Source: DATGYC01 sp035298385 (GTDB taxonomy: Bacteria > Bacillota > Sulfobacillia > Symbiobacteriales > Symbiobacteriaceae). From it: a stretch of DNA of 7,641 nucleotides. A program made the translations under genes and the position numbers. The notes under the pieces were generated by a model that was given only the letters and a program-made list of their open reading frames with translations, was not told the origin of the DNA and searched no databases. The DNA lies in the NCBI GenBank assembly GCA_035298385.1, contig DATGYC010000323.1, positions 1 through 7,641 of the forward strand, read 5' to 3'. Position 1 is the first letter of the stretch, and the number at the start of each line of letters is the position of its first letter. Below, piece after piece: positions 1 through 5,941 of the stretch.

Positions 1-1056
1 CGGCGTGCCCGACTGTACGGGCGCCGGGGTCGGCGTGCTTTCCTCCGCCACCGGTGCGGTCAGGCGCCTGGTCGCAGGCCGCGGGACAAGGCCCAGGAGG
101 TGCTTGATCCGCTCCTCCTCCGGCCAGTCGTGCAGGCCAGGGTAGAGCTCGACCAGCCGCCGCCGAACCGCAGCCGCGTTCTCGGGGCGATCCTCCGGAC
201 GCATCGCCAGCAGGGCGCCCACTAGCTCCGCCAGCCCGGGCGAAATCCCGTTCAGGGGCGGGTAGTCGAACGGCGTCTCCACCTGGGGATCCCGCCCCGA
301 GAGGAGGTGGTGCGCCGTGGCACCGAGGGCGTACAGGTCGGTCTTAGGGGTCGCCTCACCGCGATACTGCTCGGGCGCCGCATAGCCCTGCGTGCCGAGT
401 CCCGTACCCTGCCGGCCCGGATTAAAGAGCTTGGCGATGCCAAAGTCGATGATCTTGACCAGCCCGCTCGGGAGCAGGATCAAGTTCGACGGCTTTAGAT
501 CCCGGTGCAGGAGCGGCTGTTCATGGATGTAGGCCAGGCCGCTGCAGATCTGGTAGAGGTGACGGACGACCACCTTCTCGGGCAGGGGCGCCCCAGCGTA
601 GGCCGCCTTGTGCTTCTCCAGAAGCCGCTCGAGGTCCATCCCCTCGAGGAACTCCATCACCATGTAGATCCGATCGCCCTCGGTGAAGCGATCGTAGACG
701 TGCGGAATGTTGGGGTGTGAGAGGCGGGCCAGCGTCTCCGCCTCAGCGTTGAAGCGATCGATCGCTTCGCGCCGAGCCGAGAGCGTCAGGGACTGGTCGA
801 GCATCTCCTTCAGGGCGGCCCGGCGATCGCTCAGCCGGGTGTCATGGACGAGGTAGACCGCTCCCATGCCGCCCTTGCCGACCTGGTGCCCGATCCGCCA
901 GCGCCCACCCAGGAGCGCCCCGCTGACCGGGAGGCCAGCGTTCACGGCGACAGGGGCCGCCGGGATGCGCACCTCCTTGCCGCAGACGGTGCAGAAGCGC
1001 ACTCCTTGCTTCAGCCGCGTGCCACAGCCGTTGCAGAAGAACTGTGAGGAGCTCAC
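1..1056 (-). CDS. Zinc-ribbon Ser/Thr protein kinase (Hanks type), 3' end outside window
   Basis: Eukaryotic-type protein kinase that transfers phosphate from ATP to Ser/Thr of proteins. The 352 visible residues hold a zinc ribbon (C8, C11, C22, C25), then a full kinase domain at about 52-305. Visible there are the glycine loop GKGGMGAV (60-67), the ATP lysine K83 in AALKEM, the catalytic loop HRDLKPSN (184-191), DFG (204-206) and the activation-segment end YAAPEQ (225-230). All catalytic residues are present, so it should be active. A Pro/Thr-rich linker begins near 325 and the frame is still open at base 1, so membrane or sensor domains may follow. The GTG start at 1056 overlaps the PP2C stop as GTGA and has GGAGG 7 nt upstream, which decides the start and implies translational coupling. 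The adjacent phosphatase is its likely antagonist. Substrates cannot be told from sequence. Confidence 0.93.
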   Translation of the reverse strand, partial: MSSSQFFCNGCGTRLKQGVRFCTVCGKEVRIPAAPVAVNAGLPVSGALLGGRWRIGHQVGKGGMGAVYLVHDTRLSDRRAALKEMLDQSLTLSARREAIDRFNAEAETLARLSHPNIPHVYDRFTEGDRIYMVMEFLEGMDLERLLEKHKAAYAGAPLPEKVVVRHLYQICSGLAYIHEQPLLHRDLKPSNLILLPSGLVKIIDFGIAKLFNPGRQGTGLGTQGYAAPEQYRGEATPKTDLYALGATAHHLLSGRDPQVETPFDYPPLNGISPGLAELVGALLAMRPEDRPENAAAVRRRLVELYPGLHDWPEEERIKHLLGLVPRPATRRLTAPVAEESTPTPAPVQSGTP

Positions 1057-1841
1057 GACCCCACCTCCCCGCTACGTAGGCGAACGGCGACAGCGGTCAC
1101 GTTGTCAGGGGCGCCCCGATCCAGCGCCAGCCGGATCAGCGAATCGACCGCTGGACCAAGGGGCGGCTGACCGTCAAAGGCGCCGGCCAACTCCGCCGGG
1201 CTGACTAGGTTGGAGAGCCCGTCCGAGCAGAGCAGGAGCACATCGCCCGGCTGCAGCGGCAGGGCGAAGAGGTCGGGCTGGGCCTGGCGCCCAAAGCCGA
1301 TCATCCGATAGATCTCGTGCCGATTCGGGTGATCGAGCGCCTCCGCCGGTGTGATGGCGCCCTGATCGACAAGGCGCTGGACCAGCGAGTGATCGGTCGT
1401 GATCTGCTGGGCTCCACCATCGATCAGGTAGGCCCGGCTATCGCCAACGTTGGCGACGCAGGCCCCAGACGCGGTCACAAGAGCGGCGCAGAGGGTCGTC
1501 CCCATCTCCACGAGGCCGTGCTCACCCGCCTCGGCCACGCGGGCTGAGGCGGCGGCGACGCCACGCTCGAGAAGAGTGGCCAGGGTGTCGGAGCCGAGTT
1601 CGAGCCCCTCGAGGGGCGCCCGGGAGAGCCCGGTGGCGATCGAATCACCCAGGGCGCGCGCGACCAGGCGGGAGGCGATCTCGCCGCCCTCGTGACCGCC
1701 CATCCCGTCGGCTACGGCGGCGAGCAGGAGCCGCTCGGGCGCCCCCTCGCCGAGCAGGCTCCACTCCAGGGTCATGGCCACATCTTGATTCCGATTGCGC
1801 ACACAGCCTCGGTCGGTGCGGATGACCGTCTCCCAGCGCAT
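1053..1841 (-). CDS. PP2C-family Ser/Thr protein phosphatase
   Basis: Metal-dependent (Mn/Mg) phosphatase that removes phosphate from Ser/Thr, normally the opposing partner of the kinase encoded next to it. The 262 residues fit a bare bacterial PP2C catalytic domain of the PrpC/PstP/Stp type. Seen motifs are NRNQD (16-20, where many relatives have NED), the metal aspartate in ADGMGGH (44-50), MGTT (113-116), GDSRAY (133-138), the metal aspartate in SDGLSNL (206-212) and GAPDN (243-247). No membrane segment is visible, so it is probably cytosolic. I chose ATG 1841 because homology begins immediately and it lies 4 nt after the protease stop. The longer reading to 2003 would add 54 Pro/Arg-rich residues that are only the protease tail read in another frame. 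The Shine-Dalgarno is weak, so coupling to protease translation is likely. It overlaps the kinase start by 4 nt. Confidence 0.94.
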   Translation of the reverse strand: MRWETVIRTDRGCVRNRNQDVAMTLEWSLLGEGAPERLLLAAVADGMGGHEGGEIASRLVARALGDSIATGLSRAPLEGLELGSDTLATLLERGVAAASARVAEAGEHGLVEMGTTLCAALVTASGACVANVGDSRAYLIDGGAQQITTDHSLVQRLVDQGAITPAEALDHPNRHEIYRMIGFGRQAQPDLFALPLQPGDVLLLCSDGLSNLVSPAELAGAFDGQPPLGPAVDSLIRLALDRGAPDNVTAVAVRLRSGEVGS

Positions 1842-1845
1842 ACCG

Positions 1846-3291
1846 CTACTGTGCGGCGACGGGCGTGCCGCAACCGCCGCAGAACTTGGCGCCCGGAGCG
1901 AGGGTCGCACCGCACGAGGTGCAGGCGATGGTGGTGGGCTGGGGTACCGGCGTTGCGACCGGGGTGGGGGCTGCGGTACCCTCAGCGGTGGCACGGGTCG
2001 CACGCCGGACGACCTGTACGACCGGTCGCTCGGCGGGGGGCGCCTCCGGGGCGGGGGCGGCCGGCTGCGGGATGGCGGAGCCAGCTACGCCCGTGCCACA
2101 GTTCGGGCAGAAGCGGGCATGGGCGGCCATCGGCAGGCCGCAGGTGCTACAGGTCGAGGTCGCAGCCTGAACCGCCGGAGCGGCCTGGCTGACGGGCGGG
2201 GTGTAGGCCGGAGCGGCCGGGCTAGGGGCAAAGCCCGGCGTGGCCGGGGCGCCCTGGGTGGCCTGCACAAAGGCGTCGATCGGGAAGGCCGGGGCCGGGT
2301 TTACGGCCGGAGCCGCCTGCACCGGAGCGGGCGCCGGGGTCCCGCCAGCGGCGCGGAGCTGCTTCTCCCAGTCCGCTTTGGAGGCGACGCGGTGGAAGAG
2401 ATCAGCCGTCCCGACCTGGCCGCTCGTGAGGGTCGAGGTACCAGCCTTGCCCCAGCGGTGGGCCAACTTCTGGTACTTCTCCGCGCGGTAGAAGCGCAGG
2501 ATCGCCTGGATGCGATTGATCGTCAGCGGGTGGGTCGTGTTGGAGAGTAACTCGATAAACTTCGAGGAGGTTTGGCTGTTGAAGTCCGCGATCTGCTGCA
2601 GGTAGGCCCGGATGTTCATCTGCTCATAGAGCTTCGGGCCGACGGCCAGCTTGATCTCGGAGGTGACGCAGGCCTGAATATCCATGGTGCCGAGTAGCGC
2701 CGCCCGGTCAGCGCTGTACTCCTTCGTCCGGCTGGAGAAGAAGAAGATCGTCTTGAGCGGAATGGCGAACATGGAGTTGCCCAGGGTGCCCATGAAGAGC
2801 TGCTGCAGGACCATGTAGACGACGTGCCGGCACTTGATGTGACCGAACTCGTGGGCCATGACCGTGGCGATCTCAGCCTCGGACATCGCCTCCAAGAGGG
2901 CGCTGTGGAAGACGACGTTGCCCGGCAGGGTCAAGCCGGAGGCGAAGGCGTTCATGACCGGGCTCTGCGTGACGTAGAGGTGCGGGAGCGGCATGTCCAG
3001 GCGCTGCGCAATGTTGACCGCCATCTGGTGAAGATGCGGGAACTGGGTTGGGCCGACCTGGACCATGTGGCCCTTATGCGAGATGTTCGAGAGCCAGATC
3101 GAGAAGATGGTCATCACCACGGGCACGATTAGTGCCAGGAGCATGCTGGTCAATTGACCAAAGACCACGAGGATAACGATGGTGATACCGACGGTGGCCA
3201 GGGTCGCCGGCCACTCCATCTCATGCCGGAACTCCTCTGCCCCCATCTTCGGTCCGGCCGGGACCATGCCGTGGTGTCCGCCGTGCGCCAT
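1846..3291 (-). CDS. M48/HtpX-like membrane zinc metalloprotease with two C-terminal zinc ribbons
   Basis: Membrane-bound zinc endopeptidase of 481 residues, related to HtpX, which in other bacteria helps degrade damaged membrane proteins. A His-rich N-terminus is followed by a hydrophobic stretch (about 31-69, one or two membrane segments). The active site is HEFGH (147-151), with the downstream glutamate ligand in EYSAD (191-195) and a further hydrophobic stretch at about 157-186. HtpX itself is near 290 residues; the extra 170 or so here are a Pro/Ala linker with two zinc ribbons: C381, C384, C395, C398 and C457, C460, C471, C474. The ribbons match the spacing of the one in the kinase two genes downstream. 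The ATG at 3291 has a G-rich GGGGGT about 9 nt upstream. It is the first gene of the protease-phosphatase-kinase operon. The tail is more repetitive and GC-rich than the core and may be a docking region (inference). I give no symbol because the ribbons set it apart from classical htpX. Confidence 0.92.
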   Translation of the reverse strand: MAHGGHHGMVPAGPKMGAEEFRHEMEWPATLATVGITIVILVVFGQLTSMLLALIVPVVMTIFSIWLSNISHKGHMVQVGPTQFPHLHQMAVNIAQRLDMPLPHLYVTQSPVMNAFASGLTLPGNVVFHSALLEAMSEAEIATVMAHEFGHIKCRHVVYMVLQQLFMGTLGNSMFAIPLKTIFFFSSRTKEYSADRAALLGTMDIQACVTSEIKLAVGPKLYEQMNIRAYLQQIADFNSQTSSKFIELLSNTTHPLTINRIQAILRFYRAEKYQKLAHRWGKAGTSTLTSGQVGTADLFHRVASKADWEKQLRAAGGTPAPAPVQAAPAVNPAPAFPIDAFVQATQGAPATPGFAPSPAAPAYTPPVSQAAPAVQAATSTCSTCGLPMAAHARFCPNCGTGVAGSAIPQPAAPAPEAPPAERPVVQVVRRATRATAEGTAAPTPVATPVPQPTTIACTSCGATLAPGAKFCGGCGTPVAAQ

Positions 3292-3383
3292 AAAGTTCTA
3301 CCCCCAACTAGATGTACCTATTCTTATTCGCTAGGGAGCAGGTTTCTCCTGTTTCCGATCGGTTCTGCTGTGGGACTACTTAA

Positions 3384-3409
3384 AAACTATAAGTATTTTG
3401 TTATAGTTT
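3384..3409. repeat. Perfect AT-rich inverted repeat, candidate operator
   Basis: AAACTATAA and TTATAGTTT are exact reverse complements of 9 bases separated by 8 bases. The arms contain the -10-like hexamers of the region, so a protein bound here would compete with RNA polymerase. As DNA this looks more like a regulator site than a terminator, since no GC stem or T-tract is present. The bound regulator is unknown. Confidence 0.5.
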
Positions 3410-3424
3410 GATTACTTCTTAGTA

Positions 3425-3450
3425 GTACAGCAGGAGTGATAAAGCTGTAC
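3425..3450. repeat. Inverted repeat GTACAGC-N12-GCTGTAC
   Basis: Two exact 7-base arms separated by 12 bases, spanning 26 bases, the same total span as the AT-rich repeat that begins 41 bases away. It lies upstream of the operon's presumed promoter, where an activator or repressor could bind. The arms are short enough that chance is not excluded. Confidence 0.35.
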
Positions 3451-3524
3451 GCAGCTCGATGGGCCAAAGCAGCGATCCTCGGCCAATGGTGACCATGGAC
3501 TGATGGCGTCCGGTTCACAGAAGC

Positions 3525-3547
3525 GGGCGCCCCTGAGCGGGGCGCCC
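3525..3547 (-). terminator. Hairpin after the DUF402 gene, candidate terminator
   Basis: GGGCGCCCC and GGGGCGCCC form a perfect 9-bp GC stem with a 5-base loop, 4 bases past the DUF402 stop codon. There is no strong T-tract on either side, so it may be a weak terminator or mRNA-end stabiliser. Each arm is also a copy of the GGGCGCCC octamer that recurs through the window. Confidence 0.5.
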
Positions 3548-3551
3548 TTCG

Positions 3552-4076
3552 CTATGACAGGTGCAGGCTCTGCAAGGCCTGCACCGCCTCATCCCAGGAC
3601 CAGTGGCAGAAGGGGGGCGCCCCAGTCTTGGCCTGCGCCATCAGCCAGGCCGCCCGCGCCTCCGCTGCCTGGATCACGTCCGGCGGATAGTCCATCAGCG
3701 CCTGGTGCAGGTTGAACTCGTCCTGGTCAGCCAGGATCGGCTCCTGGCCGGGGACCCAGATCACGTCGAGGTCCAGATCGACCCAGTCCAGCCGGCGCGG
3801 CCCAACCCCGGGCGGGAGGGCGACGTTGCCGTAGACCTCGACCAGCCTCCCGGTCGCATCGAAGGCGAGTTCAGCGTTCCAGTCCTGCGCCACGGGGTAG
3901 AAGAGCAGGGTCCGGTGCGCCACCCCGAACGAGAGCTTCCGGGTGTGGTGCCGGAAGGGCGCCCCGGCTACGATCTCACCCAGAATGCGGTCCGCCCCCC
4001 GATAGAGCCAGCGAAAGGGGACCTCCCAGTGCGGCCGCTGGTTATACTTCCAAGCAAGCAGGAGTCCGTCGTCCAT
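3552..4076 (-). CDS. DUF402 domain protein (FomD/Ntdp-like, possible nucleotide phosphohydrolase)
   Basis: A 174-residue single-domain protein. The DUF402 signature is clear in the second half: VYGNVALPP (81-89), then WVDLDLDVIW (98-107), then ADQDEFNLHQAL (116-127), with the conserved Asp/Glu residues that bind divalent metal in this family. Characterised members are the S. aureus nucleoside tri-/diphosphatase Ntdp and FomD, which hydrolyses a cytidylylated intermediate in fosfomycin synthesis. A hydrolase acting on a nucleotide or phosphonate-type substrate is therefore likely, but the actual substrate is not visible. No fosfomycin genes are present. I chose ATG 4076 because GGAGG lies 6-9 nt upstream. 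The upstream ATG at 4127 would translate this very Shine-Dalgarno tract as a run of arginines. No signal peptide is seen, so it is cytosolic. The gene is divergent from the flavoprotein at 4189. Confidence 0.85.
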   Translation of the reverse strand: MDDGLLLAWKYNQRPHWEVPFRWLYRGADRILGEIVAGAPFRHHTRKLSFGVAHRTLLFYPVAQDWNAELAFDATGRLVEVYGNVALPPGVGPRRLDWVDLDLDVIWVPGQEPILADQDEFNLHQALMDYPPDVIQAAEARAAWLMAQAKTGAPPFCHWSWDEAVQALQSLHLS

Positions 4077-4188
4077 TCGGCGCCTCCTCCTTCTACGAGC
4101 AGCACGAAAATTTTGGGGGAGCCGCACCTACAGGGGCGCCCCGCCTCGTCAGTAAGAGCAGAGAGATTTCGGGTGGGAGGTCGATCAG
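4077..4188. promoter_or_regulatory. Divergent promoter region between DUF402 and flavoprotein genes
   Basis: This 112-base gap must hold both start signals. Visible are the palindrome AAAATTTT (4107-4114), a GGGGCGCCCC palindrome (4133-4142) and ribosome sites at each end. I cannot identify reliable -35/-10 pairs on either strand. Confidence 0.4.
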
Positions 4189-5106
4189 ATGCAGCGGTGG
4201 GACCTCGTGATCGTCGGCGCCGGTGCAGCAGGGCTGGCGACCGCCCTCTGGGCGGGACGCCTCGGCCTCACCGCCCTGGTGCTGGACCGAGCCGACCGCC
4301 CGGGTGGGCAACTCCACCTCCACCGCCTGCCGGTGGTAGACTACCCGGGCCTCCCGGTCACCGAACCGAGAGCACTCGCCGCGGAGTTGGCGGCGGGCGC
4401 CCAGCGGATGGGCGCCACCTTACGTCTCGGTTGTGCGGTGACGGCGATCCAGCCGCTCGCCGGTGCTGATGGAGCGCACTGGCAGATCGAGAGTCGTGAC
4501 GGACTGTTTCTGGCGCGCGATCTGGTCCTGGCGACCGGCCTCTCCCCCCGCCCTCTGGGCGTTCCCGGTGAGGCCGAACTCTACCAGACGGGCCTCGTCC
4601 GACGCCCGACACAGGAGCCAGACTGGTTCCGTGGCCGGGACGTCGTGGTGATCGGTGGTGGGGATCGGGCGGTCGAGAACGCCCTGTTGCTCGGGCCGAT
4701 CGCCCAGTCCGTCACCCTGGTTCACCGGCGCCCCGCTTTGCGGGCCCGTCCGGCGCTAACCGAGCGCCTGCCGGAGGCAGGGGTGCGCCTCCTGCTGGAC
4801 CTGTCGGTCACCCAGGTGGACCGCTCGGGCGAGGGCGCTTACTTGCACCTCTCGAACGGCCAATCCCTGCGGGCGAACGCGGTCTGTCCCTACGTGGGGA
4901 ACGCACCGAACACGGGCCTGCTACAGGGAATCCTCCCACTGAACAGCGGTGAACTACAGACCGACCGTTGGGGGGCCACAAGCCTGCCGGGGCTGTGGGC
5001 GGTGGGGGATCTGGCGACGCCGGCGCCGTTTCAGTCCCTTAGTCGAGCGGTCGGTGACGGGATGGGCGTCGCCAAGGCGATTCTGCTCCGCCATGCCCAG
5101 CCTTAG
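4189..5106 (+). CDS. Thioredoxin-reductase-like FAD/NAD(P)H oxidoreductase lacking the redox CxxC
   Basis: A 305-residue two-dinucleotide-domain flavoprotein, the normal length for low-molecular-weight thioredoxin reductases. FAD sites are GAGAAG (10-15), PGGQ (38-41), ATG (115-117) and AVGDL (271-275). The NAD(P)H domain has GGGDRA (156-161) and VHRRPALRAR (178-187), whose HRR pattern favours NADPH. Where thioredoxin reductase has its active CATC just before the NADPH domain, this protein reads VRRPTQEPDWFRG (137-149) with no cysteine. Its only cysteines are C82 and C233, far apart. It therefore cannot be a classical thioredoxin reductase. A YumC-type ferredoxin/flavodoxin-NADP reductase or another electron-transfer partner is more likely. 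The start is fixed by GGGAGG about 9 nt upstream. It is probably monocistronic, since a strong terminator begins 5 nt after the stop. Confidence 0.88.
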   Translation: MQRWDLVIVGAGAAGLATALWAGRLGLTALVLDRADRPGGQLHLHRLPVVDYPGLPVTEPRALAAELAAGAQRMGATLRLGCAVTAIQPLAGADGAHWQIESRDGLFLARDLVLATGLSPRPLGVPGEAELYQTGLVRRPTQEPDWFRGRDVVVIGGGDRAVENALLLGPIAQSVTLVHRRPALRARPALTERLPEAGVRLLLDLSVTQVDRSGEGAYLHLSNGQSLRANAVCPYVGNAPNTGLLQGILPLNSGELQTDRWGATSLPGLWAVGDLATPAPFQSLSRAVGDGMGVAKAILLRHAQP

Positions 5107-5111
5107 TCGAC

Positions 5112-5147
5112 AAAAAGGCCCGGTGCAAGCGCACCGGGCCTTTTATT
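5112..5147. terminator. Strong bidirectional intrinsic terminator
   Basis: GGCCCGGTGC (5117-5126) and GCACCGGGCC (5131-5140) form a perfect 10-bp stem with an AAGC loop. TTTTATT follows on the plus strand and a five-A run precedes, giving a T-run on the minus strand. It ends both the flavoprotein and the RRM gene, which converge here. Confidence 0.93.
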
Positions 5148-5171
5148 AGCCGTTAGGAAGCGGACCGCACC

Positions 5172-5438
5172 TTAGCGGCGCGGGCCACGCTCCGGACGGG
5201 GCTGAGCCTCGTTGACGGTCAGCTGACGGCCGGCCCACTCAGCGCCGTTCAGGGCGGTGATGATCTCTTCGGCCTTGTCAGCCGGGACCTCGACGAAGCC
5301 AAAACCGCGGGAGCGGCCGGTCTCACGGTCGGTAGCCACGCGGGAGGAGATAACCTCCGCGTACTGCGAAACAGCATTGGTGAGATCCTCGGGGGTGACA
5401 GCCCAAGGCAGATTACCGATGTAAAGCGTCTTCGTCAT
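5172..5438 (-). CDS. Small single-RRM RNA-binding protein
   Basis: An 88-residue protein made almost wholly of one RNA recognition motif. RNP2 is LYIGNL (5-10) and RNP1 is RGFGFVEV (44-51), with the aromatic residues that stack on RNA (Y6, F46, F48) intact. A short Arg/Pro tail follows (about 79-88). Such proteins bind single-stranded RNA in the cytosol; the cyanobacterial Rbp relatives are known to be cold-induced and are usually abundant. ATG 5438 has GGGAG 10 nt upstream. The gene has its own leader with a long composite stem (separate entry) and a candidate promoter, while a small gene lies 143 bases upstream on the same strand. It ends at a shared terminator. The family call is very secure; cold induction here is inference from relatives and the leader. 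Confidence 0.95.
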   Translation of the reverse strand: MTKTLYIGNLPWAVTPEDLTNAVSQYAEVISSRVATDRETGRSRGFGFVEVPADKAEEIITALNGAEWAGRQLTVNEAQPRPERGPRR

Positions 5439-5460
5439 TTCTCTCGTTCTCCCTCATCAA

Positions 5461-5547
5461 GGTATTGGTTCAGGGTCGGGGAGGATCCGCGAGACGAGCC
5501 GAAAAGGCGCCGCGTAACCACTCGACCAACGACTACTGACCAATACC
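5461..5547 (-). promoter_or_regulatory. Structured 5' leader of the RRM gene
   Basis: Read on the minus strand, GGTATTGGTCAG (5547-5536) pairs with CTGAACCAATACC (5473-5461), twelve pairs with one bulged base. Just inside, GGTCG (5528-5524) pairs with CGACC (5478-5474), next to the first helix on its 3' side and 7-8 bases away on the 5' side. The helix ends 7 bases before the GGGAG ribosome site (5453-5449). A CTCCC at 5483-5479 is complementary to that GGGAG. Pairing it would trap the 3' arm in a loop, so the two foldings compete. A cold- or self-regulated switch is an inference; the complementarity is seen directly. Confidence 0.55.
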
Positions 5548-5548
5548 A

Positions 5549-5577
5549 AGGTTACGTCGTTCTGGGTGAAAATGCAA
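5549..5577 (-). promoter_or_regulatory. Candidate sigma-70 promoter of the RRM gene
   Basis: TTGCAT (5577-5572) and TAACCT (5554-5549) on the minus strand are spaced by 17 bases. The -35 is good and the -10 only partial (TAnnnT). It would start transcription near 5543, which would clip the outermost bases of the leader stem, so either the start or this promoter call is uncertain. Confidence 0.35.
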
Positions 5578-5581
5578 CCCC

Positions 5582-5773
5582 TCAGTGGTTGGAAGAACCA
5601 GCCTTCTGGATCGAATTGTCTGGAATCTTCGGTGCAGATTGATCGGCCTGAAGCTCATCGCCAATCTCGAAGTTATCCACGGCCTCTTGGTCGCCCCAGT
5701 CGCCCATGCGCTGTGCTTGGATCCGGCGCAAGCCCTGCCCGGGCTTGAGCTGACCGATCTTGTTCGACGGCAC
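5582..5773 (-). CDS. Small hydrophilic protein of unknown function (63 residues)
   Basis: I do not recognise this gene. The GTG start at 5773 has a strong GGAGGTGA ribosome site with GGAGG 9 nt upstream, and the first two thirds use the GC-ending codons typical of the neighbours. This supports a real gene rather than a chance frame. The protein is rich in Gln, Asp, Gly and Lys with no cysteine and no membrane segment. The N-terminal part is basic (KIGQLKPGQGLRR, 5-17), the middle acidic (EAVDNFEIGDELQADQ, 30-45) and the end polar and Ser/Asn-rich, suggesting a largely disordered or partner-dependent protein. It lies 143 bases upstream of the RRM gene on the same strand, so read-through into that gene is possible. 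No terminator is seen between them. Confidence 0.6.
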   Translation of the reverse strand: MPSNKIGQLKPGQGLRRIQAQRMGDWGDQEAVDNFEIGDELQADQSAPKIPDNSIQKAGSSNH

Positions 5774-5941
5774 TCGCCCTCACCTCCACGCCGTTACTCT
5801 GCCCGCGCGGGTATAGGCTCACACAGCCATTTACCGGAAACGGTGCCTGCGCGGGCGCCCATCTGCGCACGGATAGAACGCCGCGGCGGGACGGCATACT
5901 AGAGCATCGGAATCGGCTTGTTGGTGAAGGGAGGACCAGTC
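5774..5941. promoter_or_regulatory. Divergent control region
   Basis: These 168 bases separate the 63-residue protein (minus) from the 140-residue protein (plus). Visible are the palindrome CCCGCGCGGG (5802-5811), a small ACCG-GAAA-CGGT hairpin (5833-5844), one GGGCGCCC octamer (5853-5860) and both ribosome sites. A TATACC (5815-5810) on the minus strand and CATACT (5895-5900) on the plus strand resemble -10 boxes, but neither has a good -35. Confidence 0.35.

Larger units (their letters stand above)
3292..3551 (-). promoter_or_regulatory. AT-rich control region upstream of the protease operon
   Basis: This 260-base gap has no supportable gene. It contains the 5' leader and presumably the promoter of the leftward operon. 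Bases 3381-3425 are strikingly AT-rich for this genome and hold -10-like hexamers on the minus strand (TATAGT at 3391-3386, TATAAC at 3405-3400). Neither has a convincing -35, so I do not fix a promoter. Two inverted repeats lie here and are listed separately. The right end holds the terminator-like hairpin of the DUF402 gene. Confidence 0.5.

Noticed and set aside
1842..2003. 54-residue N-terminal extension of the PP2C gene
   Set aside because: It lies wholly inside the protease tail in another frame, is Pro/Arg-rich without PP2C similarity, and family similarity starts right after ATG 1841.
1795..2550. 251-codon plus-strand frame opposite the protease and phosphatase
   Set aside because: Gly/Arg-rich composition typical of an antisense frame in GC-rich DNA, with no motif; both opposing genes have clear catalytic sites.
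3436..3492. Possible 18-codon peptide starting with GTG in the operon control region
   Set aside because: The GGAG sequence overlaps the start codon with no spacing, and the frame sits within an inverted repeat, so translation is unlikely.
4077..4127. Longer start of the DUF402 gene
   Set aside because: The added residues are a run of arginines produced by translating the ribosome-site tract; ATG 4076 is correctly spaced from it.
3561..4469. 302-codon plus-strand frame opposite DUF402 and overlapping the flavoprotein
   Set aside because: Low-complexity Pro/Arg-rich end and no family motif; it conflicts with two well-supported genes.
5585..5902. 105-codon plus-strand frame opposite the 63-residue gene
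   Set aside because: No ribosome site and no motif, while the opposing frame has a strong Shine-Dalgarno.
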